The position numbers and the translations under genes were made by a program. Positions 26,147 to 33,919 of a DNA stretch of 64,000 nt are shown piece by piece. The number at the start of each line of letters is the position of its first letter. Position 1 is the first letter of the stretch. Below the pieces are notes generated by a model. It was not told the DNA's origin. It was given only the letters and a program-made list of their open reading frames with translations, and did no database searches. Origin of the DNA: Verrucomicrobiota bacterium (GTDB lineage Bacteria > Verrucomicrobiota > Verrucomicrobiia > Limisphaerales > Pedosphaeraceae); the NCBI GenBank assembly GCA_021325145.1, contig JAJPHR010000083.1:1-64000 (forward strand). The letters run 5' to 3'.

Positions 26147-26197
26147 GGCAGTATTTATGCTTTTGTTCCAATCGGCAGTATCCTGTTTGATATTGCC
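26147..26197. promoter_or_regulatory. GGCAGTAT repeats and dyad between GH76 and ACT genes
   Basis: GGCAGTAT occurs at 26147-26154 and 26174-26181, and the second copy pairs with GATATTGCC (26189-26197) as an inverted repeat. The arrangement looks like operator half-sites in the divergent promoter region. The regulator is not known, though a TetR gene lies nearby at 26851. Confidence 0.35.
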
Positions 26198-26217
26198 AAT
26201 TCGTAGGTATGTTGGTT

Positions 26218-26243
26218 GGGCCAGCGGTGCTTGCCGCTGGCCC
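26218..26243. terminator. Perfect 10-bp GC hairpin
   Basis: GGGCCAGCGG (26218-26227) pairs perfectly with CCGCTGGCCC (26234-26243) across a 6-base loop, followed by TTCCGCTTT. It may be a terminator or a structured leader of the ACT-domain gene 109 bases downstream. Confidence 0.45.
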
Positions 26244-26351
26244 TTCCGCTTTACGAATGTCCCGTGCCATTCCACTTTTTAGACACTTCGCGCCAGTCGA
26301 TCTCCAAAACTTTCGCGTGCGTGCGCACAAAAACTGTGGCTTATTAAATTC

Positions 26352-26813
26352 ATGACTGCTGCGAATGCAATCCCGGCCAGAGAGTCCGCTTCAGTGAAGC
26401 AGTTCTCCGTGTTCACCGCGAACCGTCTCGGGCGGCTGCACGACCTTGTCTCGTTGCTCGCCTCGCACAACGTCCACGTGCTGGCCATCACCATCCTGGA
26501 CACCACTGACAGCGCCATTATCCGGCTGGTAACCGACGATCCGGAACAAGCCCGTGAACTGCTGCGCCGGAACGAATTTGCGTTCACGGAAAGCAACCTG
26601 CTGGTCGTGGAATTGGATTCCGCCACCGAGCTGAGCGGTCTGATGTCGGCGCTGCTCGAAGCCGAAATCAACATCAACTACATGTATTCCTTCATTCCGC
26701 ATCCCCAGGGCAAATCCATGCTCGCCTTGAGCATGGAGGATTATGAGATGGCCGAGAAAGTCCTCGCGCGCCATCAGTTCCGCCTGCTGCGCCAGGCCGA
26801 TATTTCACGCTAA
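26352..26813 (+). CDS. ACT-domain regulatory protein
   Basis: A 153-residue protein made of two ACT domains: the first at about 16-70 (KQFSVFTANRLGRLHDLVSL, then NVHVLAITILDTTDSAIIRL) and the second at about 84-140 (NLLVVELDSATELSGLMSAL, then INYMYSFIPHPQGKSMLAL). ACT tandems bind amino acids and act as stand-alone sensors. This one resembles the small ACT-only proteins found near amino-acid or acetate metabolism genes. No enzyme domain is attached. The TetR gene follows 37 bases downstream and could be in the same transcript. Confidence 0.85.
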   Translation: MTAANAIPARESASVKQFSVFTANRLGRLHDLVSLLASHNVHVLAITILDTTDSAIIRLVTDDPEQARELLRRNEFAFTESNLLVVELDSATELSGLMSALLEAEININYMYSFIPHPQGKSMLALSMEDYEMAEKVLARHQFRLLRQADISR

Positions 26814-26850
26814 TCAAATTCCGCGCGACCAGACTATCGACCAATCCTGT

Positions 26851-27561
26851 ATGGGAAGAACCAGTGACGCGAAAGAGAAGTTGTTGCAAGTCGCTTTTGA
26901 CTTGATCTGGCAGCAAAGCTACGGCTCGGTGAGTGTCGATGACATTTGCGAGCGCGCCCAGGTAAAGAAGGGCAGCTTTTACCATTTCTTCCCCTCGAAA
27001 TCCGACCTCGCCGTCGCGGCTTATGAAGAACACTGGCAGGCCAGCCGGCCCAAGTACGACGGGATTTTTTCACCGCTGGTCCCGCCTCTGGAGCGAATCG
27101 AAAATTATTGCCATGGAATTTACGAACGCCAGCGGCAAGTCCAGCAGGAAACCGGCCGCGTCCTGGGCTGTCCGTTTGCCTCGGTGGGTTGCGAGTTGAG
27201 CACTCAGGACGAAAAAATCCGGCAGAAAGCCGGCGAAATGTTTGAGCGCATGTCCCACTACCTGGAAAGCGCCTTGCGCGACGCTCACAAGGAAGGATTA
27301 ATCGCAACCCAGGATTTCTCCGCCAAAGCCCGGACGATTTTTTCGCTGGTTACGGGGGTGCTGCTCCAGGCCAAGGTTAAAAACGATGCGGAAGTTCTTC
27401 GTGACCTGGGAACGATTGTGCTCCAAATGATTGGCGCCCGGTCGCCCGCTCTTCCTCAAACCGTGAAAGATCCCGGCAGCCCTGTCCGGACCCGGAAAAC
27501 ACCGGCCAGAGTCGTTCCCCCTTCTCCAAGGTTGGGCCAGACCGGAATGGCGGGAACGTAA
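26851..27561 (+). CDS. TetR-family transcriptional regulator
   Basis: A 236-residue repressor. The N-terminal HTH is clear: VSVDDICERAQVKKGSFYHF, then FPSKSDLAV (residues about 28-58). The C-terminal ligand domain has a Cys-containing segment (RVLGCPFASVGCELSTQDE), like the TetR_C regulators of the AcrR/YcdC type. The ATG at 26851 starts just before the domain. The frame is open further upstream into the ACT gene but without conservation. The last ~35 residues are Pro/Arg-rich and probably disordered. Ligand and targets unknown. Possible self-regulation or control of the ACT gene. Confidence 0.88.
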   Translation: MGRTSDAKEKLLQVAFDLIWQQSYGSVSVDDICERAQVKKGSFYHFFPSKSDLAVAAYEEHWQASRPKYDGIFSPLVPPLERIENYCHGIYERQRQVQQETGRVLGCPFASVGCELSTQDEKIRQKAGEMFERMSHYLESALRDAHKEGLIATQDFSAKARTIFSLVTGVLLQAKVKNDAEVLRDLGTIVLQMIGARSPALPQTVKDPGSPVRTRKTPARVVPPSPRLGQTGMAGT

Positions 27562-27587
27562 ATACAGTGTCCTTCACCTCGCGGGAC

Positions 27588-27884
27588 TCACCCTGTCGCA
27601 GGAATTACGTGGCTGGAGACATGCTTGAACATTTCAAAGACAGTCACTCTTCCTTTGCCATTGAAAATCGCCCTTAATTTTTCGTCGGCATTGATGATCG
27701 CCCGGCATTTGACGTCCTGCAATCCGTGCCGCTGAATATAAGTCCAAAGCCGTTTTATGAGTTCGCTGAGCGGCCTCGGTTTGTTGCCGGTGATTTGTGA
27801 AAGTTGATCATCAGGCTGCACCGGTTTCAGCAAGGGCCAATTGGATTTGGTCACTCCTCGGGTTCCAACAATTCTTCCAGTCAT
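27588..27884 (-). CDS. SWIB/MDM2-domain protein
   Basis: A small protein (98 residues from the ATG at 27884, 121 from the ATG at 27953). Nearly all of it is one SWIB/MDM2 domain: LKPVQPDDQLSQITGNKPRP, then LIKRLWTYIQRHGLQD, INADEKLRAIFNGKGRVTVF and EMFKHVSSHV. SWIB domains are best known in eukaryotic chromatin remodellers and in Chlamydiae (fused to topoisomerase or histone-like proteins), and occur as stand-alone proteins in the wider PVC group and other bacteria. Function in bacteria is not settled. Nucleoid association is suspected. It is convergent with the TetR gene. Confidence 0.85.
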   Translation of the reverse strand: MTGRIVGTRGVTKSNWPLLKPVQPDDQLSQITGNKPRPLSELIKRLWTYIQRHGLQDVKCRAIINADEKLRAIFNGKGRVTVFEMFKHVSSHVIPATG

Positions 27885-28134
27885 ACGACACCAACTGTGA
27901 TTGCACTTACTATAATCACCCGGCGCCCGGCTGCCATGGGGATTTGCCCCCAACGCACCCAGCCGCCGCGTTTACAGAACTTGCCAGCGTAATTTTTTCG
28001 TCTGGAAGTTGGACGCCAAAGGACCGCTTTCTGTTCAACTGTCAGCGCAACAGAAATTCATCAATTAAAGTGGAATAAAGTTTAACGCCAAATCTCCACT
28101 TGCGTTTGCCGCGGGAAATGGCGATGACACAGGC

Positions 28135-30738
28135 ATGAACCGCGCCCTCTGCTGTTGTACCGCAGTCGTTGCCATGCTTTGTTTCCAACCCGGCATTGCC
28201 AGCGCCGTCTCCGCTCCCGAACTGTATGTCTCGCCCGATGGTGATGACAGCCAGGCCGGCACGCGGGACCATCCCATCCGCACCTTGCAACACGCCCGCG
28301 ACCTCGTCCGACTGAACAACCAGCAAATGCAGGCGGACTTCGTCGTTTATTTGGCCAGCGGGACGTATCGCCTCCCCGAACCGCTGGTATTGGAACCGAA
28401 AGATTCCGGCACCGGCGGTCACAATGTCGTGTTCAAGGCCCTGCCGGGGCCCAGGCCAATTATCAGCGGCGGTGTGCCGGTGACGGGCTGGAAACTTTCG
28501 GATGCGGCCCGGAACATCTGGTCGGCGCCCGCTCCCGCCGCGCTCAAGAACATGCGCCAGCTTTACGTGGACAGTGTTCGCAAGCCGCGGACCGCCGGAC
28601 GCGCGCCGGTCCAACTGACTCAAACCGAGGACGGTTACAAGGCCGCTTCTGACGTCATGTCCCATTGGCGAAATCCACAGGACATCGAGTTCGTTTACAC
28701 CGGCGGCGATTCGATTTGGGGCGAGCGCTCGACCGGCATGGGCGGTTGGACGGAACCACGGTGTCCAGTCGCCAACATTGAAGGCACGACGATCCGAATG
28801 GCGCAGCCGTGTTGGAACAATTCAACGCGGCGCGTTATGCTCCCGCCCAGCCTGCCCTTCAATCGCCCCGCCAACCTCGTCGGTCCCGCAACTCTCCAAG
28901 GCAAACAACCGGCCTACATCGAAAACGTCTTCGAGTTTCTGGGCACGCTTGGCCAATGGTATTTTGATCGAACCCAGCGCATGATCTATTATGTGACGGC
29001 TCCCGGCGAAGATGTCCTGAAGGAAGATGTGGAGGCGCCCATCCTGGAAACACTCGTGGCCGGAAACGGACAGCCGGAAAACCCGGTGCACAACATCGTT
29101 TTTTCCGGCCTCCAGTTTTCGTATGCCACGTGGCTCTTTCCGAATAGCGGCGAGGGCTTTTCGGAGATACAGGCCAATTATCTTGTGACGGGCGAAGATG
29201 GCTATTCCGCGCAAGGCCTGGACTCCCTGGTCCCCAACGGCAAGGAACCCTTTGGCGGCTGGACGAAATCCGCCGGGAATGTTTCGTTCCGTTATGACCA
29301 TGACATCCAGTTTCTGAACGATGCCTTTGTCCATCTGGGCGCTGCCGGGTTGGATCTCGGCAACGGCTCGCAATCGGACCTGGTTGAAGGCTGCATTTTC
29401 ACGGATACTTCAGGCTGCGGGCTGGAATTGGGCGACGTCACCCTGCCCCAGGCCGGCGATGCGCAGGTCACACGCGACAATCGCATCCTCAACAATCATG
29501 TTTTCAACATCGGGGCGGAATTTCACGGCGCGATAGGTATTTGTGTCGGCTACGCGCAACGGACCACCATTCAATATAATCAAATCGACCACGTGCCGTA
29601 TTCGGGAATCTCCATCGGCTGGGGCGGCTGGCTGGACAAAATCCGCAAACCGGGCCTCGCCAACAATTCGCAGAACAACGTCATCGCGAACAACCACATC
29701 TTTAATCACATGCTGCTGCTGTCCGACGGGGGCGGCATTTACAACCAGGGCCTCACCGGCCCAACGCTCGCGGACGGCGAAAAAATCATTGGGAACTTCA
29801 TCCATGACCAGTTCGGCAGCGGACACGGCATCTATACCGACAACGGTTCCGGGTTGGTGACGATCAAGAGCAACGTTTTTTATCATCCCAACCATGACAA
29901 CTGGGCCGCGCCGCGAGCGGATTTTCGCGATGGCAAAAACGGAAAGGAGCGCATTCCTTTCGCTGTCGAGGACAATTATTGGCAGGGCAACTCTTACACT
30001 TCGCAAGGCGGCCTGGTTGTTCGAGGCAATCATATCATCACCGAACTGGAACAAGCCCCCGCGAAGATTCTCAAGGACGCCGGTCCACGGCCCGAATTCA
30101 ATGCCATGCTCAAGGAACAGTTCGGCAAACCCACCGCGCCTGAACCTCCGCGACGCGTGGTGGCCGCGCCGGGAAATGGATGCGCCCTGGTTTCGTGGAA
30201 TCCATCCATTTTCGACAGTGGAGCGCCCGTCGAATCCTACACGATCACTTCCTCGGCTGGTGACAAGGCCACGATCTCCGCGCTTGAATTTCAAAAGCTT
30301 GGCTACGTCAAGGTGGGCGGCCTCAGCAATGGTGTTAACTACACTTTCAGCGTCTGCGCCCGCAATGCCAACAGCCTCAGTGTTTCCTCACTTCCATCGC
30401 GCCCGATCACGCTCAATTCGCAATCCATCCAACCGCCCGGCGCGCCGCAAGTCAAATCGGCCCGCATTCACGACGGTCGGGCAAGCATTTGCTTCTCAGG
30501 GCCTCTGAGCAACGGCGGCAGCCCCGTCATCGCTTATAAATTCCTCATTGAGCCAGGCCATCGCCAGTTCGAACTCACCGGACGCACCGCCCTCACCCTA
30601 GATGGCCGGCACGCCACCTATTTTCCGGTGGATGACTTGAAGAACGGCACTGCCTATACCTGCGCGGTGTCAGCGGTAAATGTGGCTGGTGAAGGCGCGA
30701 GTGCTCAGGCTCCCATCGTGGGGCTCAATGAAGAATGA
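28135..30738 (+). CDS. Secreted right-handed beta-helix enzyme (GH141-like) with two fibronectin III domains
   Basis: An 867-residue exported protein. A signal peptide (MNRALCCCTAVVAMLCFQPG) precedes the typical start ELYVSPDGDDSQAGTRDHPI, then TLQHARDLVR. Residues about 25-660 form a right-handed parallel beta-helix: NHVFNIGAEFHGAIGICVGY, NQIDHVPYSGISIGWGG, NHIFNHMLLLSDGGGIY. This order matches GH141-type enzymes (fucosidase/xylanase activities known in the family). Two fibronectin type III modules follow at about 675-765 and 768-865. Substrate is not predictable. No glycan transporter is adjacent. The PRC-barrel gene follows after 150 bases. Confidence 0.82.
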   Translation: MNRALCCCTAVVAMLCFQPGIASAVSAPELYVSPDGDDSQAGTRDHPIRTLQHARDLVRLNNQQMQADFVVYLASGTYRLPEPLVLEPKDSGTGGHNVVFKALPGPRPIISGGVPVTGWKLSDAARNIWSAPAPAALKNMRQLYVDSVRKPRTAGRAPVQLTQTEDGYKAASDVMSHWRNPQDIEFVYTGGDSIWGERSTGMGGWTEPRCPVANIEGTTIRMAQPCWNNSTRRVMLPPSLPFNRPANLVGPATLQGKQPAYIENVFEFLGTLGQWYFDRTQRMIYYVTAPGEDVLKEDVEAPILETLVAGNGQPENPVHNIVFSGLQFSYATWLFPNSGEGFSEIQANYLVTGEDGYSAQGLDSLVPNGKEPFGGWTKSAGNVSFRYDHDIQFLNDAFVHLGAAGLDLGNGSQSDLVEGCIFTDTSGCGLELGDVTLPQAGDAQVTRDNRILNNHVFNIGAEFHGAIGICVGYAQRTTIQYNQIDHVPYSGISIGWGGWLDKIRKPGLANNSQNNVIANNHIFNHMLLLSDGGGIYNQGLTGPTLADGEKIIGNFIHDQFGSGHGIYTDNGSGLVTIKSNVFYHPNHDNWAAPRADFRDGKNGKERIPFAVEDNYWQGNSYTSQGGLVVRGNHIITELEQAPAKILKDAGPRPEFNAMLKEQFGKPTAPEPPRRVVAAPGNGCALVSWNPSIFDSGAPVESYTITSSAGDKATISALEFQKLGYVKVGGLSNGVNYTFSVCARNANSLSVSSLPSRPITLNSQSIQPPGAPQVKSARIHDGRASICFSGPLSNGGSPVIAYKFLIEPGHRQFELTGRTALTLDGRHATYFPVDDLKNGTAYTCAVSAVNVAGEGASAQAPIVGLNEE

Positions 30739-30888
30739 CGCTCACGGGTACGCATGGCCGACGTGATAAAGGGAAAAGTCTTCCGCGCGCTCCGAGAATC
30801 TCAACCGCGTTCCACCCTGCGGAAAGTGGGCGAACGCCTACTGGTCAGGGCTTTGAAACTGCGGCTTGTTGCTTTGAGGAGGGATGTT

Positions 30889-31476
30889 ATGAGAAAAATC
30901 ACAGTTAAGTTGGCGGGTTTGGGCATCGCGCTGGGGTTGCTCCCGGGTCTTGCCCTTGCGCAGACAGACACCGGCACACAGAATCAAACGCCGTCGGACC
31001 AGCAGGGCAACGAGCCCTATCACCAGCACCATCACGCCGGCCATGCCATGCGGGCCAGCAAACTTCTGGGCACCGAGGTGCAATCCAGCCAGGGCGAAGA
31101 CCTTGGAAAAATCACAGATATTATTGCTGACCCTCAGAGCGGACAAATCACCTTCGCTGTTCTCCAAAGCTCCGGAGCCGCGGGCGGGCCGGAAACCAAG
31201 CGGGCCATCCCGTGGAAAGCGCTCAATTTCCAGCCTGGCGGACAGGCCACCGCGAACATCAGCCAGTCGAAGCTCCAGTCCGGGCCAACCTTGGGAACCC
31301 AGATGCCTGAATTGGAGGGTCCCGATTACGTCATCGAAATCTACCGTTTCTACGGCGTTGAACCCGGTGCGATGGGCGGCACTGGCTCTGGCATGGGCGA
31401 AACAGGACAGGGACAGGGAAGCAGCCAGGCTCAGCCCGGCAGCCCCAACCCCATGCCCAACACTCCGCCTCAGTAA
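30889..31476 (+). CDS. Secreted PRC-barrel domain protein
   Basis: A 195-residue protein. The ATG at 30889 is chosen because a strong Shine-Dalgarno (GAGGAGGG) lies 6 bases before it and a signal peptide follows at once (MRKITVKLAGLGIALGLLPG, then LALA). The upstream extension to 30754 has neither. Residues about 55-135 form a PRC-barrel (MRASKLLGTEVQSSQGEDLG, KITDIIADPQSGQITFAVLQ, KRAIPWKAL). The tail is Gly/Gln/Pro-rich and disordered. Such periplasmic PRC-barrel proteins are often linked to stress, but no function is demonstrated. A His cluster (HQHHHAGHAM) near residue 45 could bind metal. Confidence 0.82.
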   Translation: MRKITVKLAGLGIALGLLPGLALAQTDTGTQNQTPSDQQGNEPYHQHHHAGHAMRASKLLGTEVQSSQGEDLGKITDIIADPQSGQITFAVLQSSGAAGGPETKRAIPWKALNFQPGGQATANISQSKLQSGPTLGTQMPELEGPDYVIEIYRFYGVEPGAMGGTGSGMGETGQGQGSSQAQPGSPNPMPNTPPQ

Positions 31477-31614
31477 ACGTCGCTGTAGTTAGTGTGAATC
31501 GAGCTTGAAGGAATCGCAGGGGATCGACCGTGTCTTCGCCATCAAGGGCCGGGTTTAATAGGGACTGAACCCGGGCGGCGGAAATCGGCCGGTCCCCTGT
31601 GTGACTTTGCGAAC

Positions 31615-33750
31615 TCAAAACGGGAATCCAACCGAAAACTGGATCGTCCCGGCCGGATCTTGAGGACGCCGGTTCAAATTATGCCCGTATTCCAAACGCA
31701 CCGGACCGATTGGCGTCTTCCAATAAACGCCGCCCCCAACGGAGTATAGCCCCTGGCTCGCGGGATAGTCCCTGATCGAATGCGCCAGTCCCACCGAATC
31801 GGAAAAGACCACCAACGAAAAATTTTCCGTCAATGCTTGTTCGAATTGCACGTTGGCAAGAACGTAAGATTCCGCACCGACGACGTTGCCGAGCGCATCG
31901 CGCGGCGCGGCCTCGCCTTGTTGATAGCCGCGCTCTGAATCCGCGCCGCCCGGGAAAAAACGTTTGTTGAACGGCAGATCGAACTGCGGGCCGCCCGGCG
32001 TAAACACCGCTCCGTGCGACAATCCCAGATGCAGCCAGTGGCCCGTGCCCAGGGCGTGATGATAGGCGGCAATGAATTCAAAGCGCTCGTAATTGGCGTT
32101 GCCGCCCAGATAGTCGGACGCCACTTCGAAATTGCCGGACACACGGTAACCGGCGCGCGGATAAAGCGGGTTGTCCTCGCGATTGTGCCTTAGTTCCCAC
32201 GTCACCGAACCGACCCGCGCGCTCTGCAAACCTTCGCTGGGACTGAACCCGGTCTGGACCGCGTTAAGAAGCTGATAGCCATACCTCACCTTGGCATCGC
32301 TGGCGATGGCTGTGAAATATTCGTGCAACCCGGCGCTGCCTCCATACTCCTCGCGCAGAAACGAGATTTCCTGCCGCCTCAAACCCGACCCGGTAAAAAA
32401 ACCGTCCACATCGCGCCCGGCCAATTCGGGAATCGTGTAGGTAAGGTCCGCGCTGGAGGTTTTGAACGATTGCACCACCCGCAGATCGGCATGATGAGCG
32501 CGCCCAAAAATATTGTTCTCCTCGATTTCAACCCCTCCTTGCAGCAAATCATAAGCCCCGTAGCCGGCCAGAAGACTGACGGTGATCTCCTTGCCTTCGT
32601 TCACCTGATAGATCAAATCGCGCGCATGTTCATCCACTGTCTCATAGTGAAGATCGACGGAATCAAAAACCCCAAGCCTCGCAAGGCGAACCCGGCCCCG
32701 CTCTGCGGCGGTGCGGTCAAGCAAGTCACCCGGCTTCAACCGCACACTGGCCGCCATGACAGATTCGCGGGTTCTTTTTTCTCCGGCGAAGCTCACTTTC
32801 CCAATCGTGACCAGTGGTCCAGTACTGACCCTGGCCAACAAATCGACTTGAATGTTTGTGACAACCACTTCCCATCGCTGGGTCGAAACCGTAACCGCCG
32901 TATCGGGAAAGCCGCGATGAAAATTCGTCACCTTCAGCGACTGCATGAAATCCTGCAGCCAAAAGTCGGAATAGGGGACACCTGGATGCACCACTTGGAC
33001 GGAGGCTGGTTGCTTCGCCTCCGCCGCAAAAGTTTCGACGCGCACGGAGCGAACGATCGATTTCAATCCCTCATCGACCTGAATGGCAACCGCAACCCTT
33101 CCTGAGTGGTCATCGATGTCCAACCGTGCGGTTTTGACCCTGGCCTCACGGTAGCCCTGGCGCTGCAACGCATCCCTCAAGCTGGCTTCGCCGCGCCGGA
33201 GATTATCCGGCGTGTACACCCTGCTTCTTTTGGAGGGGATCAACCCGCCCGTGGCCCGAAAAAACGCCTCCGCCTTCTTCTCACGAATGGATTTCAGGCC
33301 AACGAAATCAATGGCGGCGTAATAATATAGAAGTCCCCTGTCAATCTTGAACACCACCTTGCGCGAGCGTAATGATTGCGGCAACGGCTCGGTCGTCACG
33401 CCGGTCCATGTTCGCGTGACGATTTGCCCGTCATCCGCGGTAATGCGAGCGGTGATCCTGGGATGAAGAAAGCCATCGCGATTGAGCTGCGAGGTGATGA
33501 TGAGGGCCGTGTCTTCGATGAAATTTGCATCGTAATACTCCCGATCCAGTTTACCCTCGAGTAACGCGACCAGCTTCTTGAGGTTTCGGTTTCCCAGAAT
33601 TCCATAGCCCGTGATTTTCAACTCGGCTTTGGGCGCCTTCTCGCCGTGCTTGCCACGGAAGGTGGCACACCCCGTCAAGGCCAGGATAAGCCCAAGCATC
33701 GTGACGCACATCACGAGATGTAGTCGATGAGTGGTCGTGAAAAATGGCAT
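31615..33750 (-). CDS. TamA/BamA-like Omp85 outer-membrane assembly protein (lipoprotein start)
   Basis: An Omp85-family outer-membrane protein that inserts or exports other outer-membrane proteins. From the ATG at 33750, a signal sequence ends in a lipobox, LILALTGC, so the chain may be lipidated at Cys28. POTRA-like repeats follow (about 40-380). The surface-antigen beta-barrel starts near EITVSLLAGYGAYDLLQGGV and ends with GPVRLEYGHNLNRRP and FSVGFPF, including the conserved C-terminal Phe. The open frame continues to 33918, but that part is translated from a REP-like hairpin and is not conserved. The TamB gene lies directly upstream on the same strand, making a TamB-TamA pair. Confidence 0.88.
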   Translation of the reverse strand: MPFFTTTHRLHLVMCVTMLGLILALTGCATFRGKHGEKAPKAELKITGYGILGNRNLKKLVALLEGKLDREYYDANFIEDTALIITSQLNRDGFLHPRITARITADDGQIVTRTWTGVTTEPLPQSLRSRKVVFKIDRGLLYYYAAIDFVGLKSIREKKAEAFFRATGGLIPSKRSRVYTPDNLRRGEASLRDALQRQGYREARVKTARLDIDDHSGRVAVAIQVDEGLKSIVRSVRVETFAAEAKQPASVQVVHPGVPYSDFWLQDFMQSLKVTNFHRGFPDTAVTVSTQRWEVVVTNIQVDLLARVSTGPLVTIGKVSFAGEKRTRESVMAASVRLKPGDLLDRTAAERGRVRLARLGVFDSVDLHYETVDEHARDLIYQVNEGKEITVSLLAGYGAYDLLQGGVEIEENNIFGRAHHADLRVVQSFKTSSADLTYTIPELAGRDVDGFFTGSGLRRQEISFLREEYGGSAGLHEYFTAIASDAKVRYGYQLLNAVQTGFSPSEGLQSARVGSVTWELRHNREDNPLYPRAGYRVSGNFEVASDYLGGNANYERFEFIAAYHHALGTGHWLHLGLSHGAVFTPGGPQFDLPFNKRFFPGGADSERGYQQGEAAPRDALGNVVGAESYVLANVQFEQALTENFSLVVFSDSVGLAHSIRDYPASQGLYSVGGGVYWKTPIGPVRLEYGHNLNRRPQDPAGTIQFSVGFPF

Positions 33751-33754
33751 TACT

Positions 33755-33864
33755 GGACTGCGCCCGTCCCCGGGCGCGGCAGCATCCAAAGTTTCGAAGG
33801 CTCCAGTCAATCCGGGCGCGTTACGTTCCTTGTGGCTTGCTGCGCCCGGGGACGGGTGCGCTCC
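33755..33864. repeat. REP-like inverted repeat between tamB and tamA
   Basis: Left arm 33755-33780 and right arm 33839-33864 pair over about 22 of 26 positions (core CCCGTCCCCGGGCGC). It fills most of the 169-base gap between the two genes and explains the artificial N-terminal extension of the tamA frame. Confidence 0.65.
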
Positions 33865-33919
33865 GCGCAAGAGCGTACCCGCCGTCGCTGCGACATTGCT
33901 CGGGGCCGCATTCTTCACG

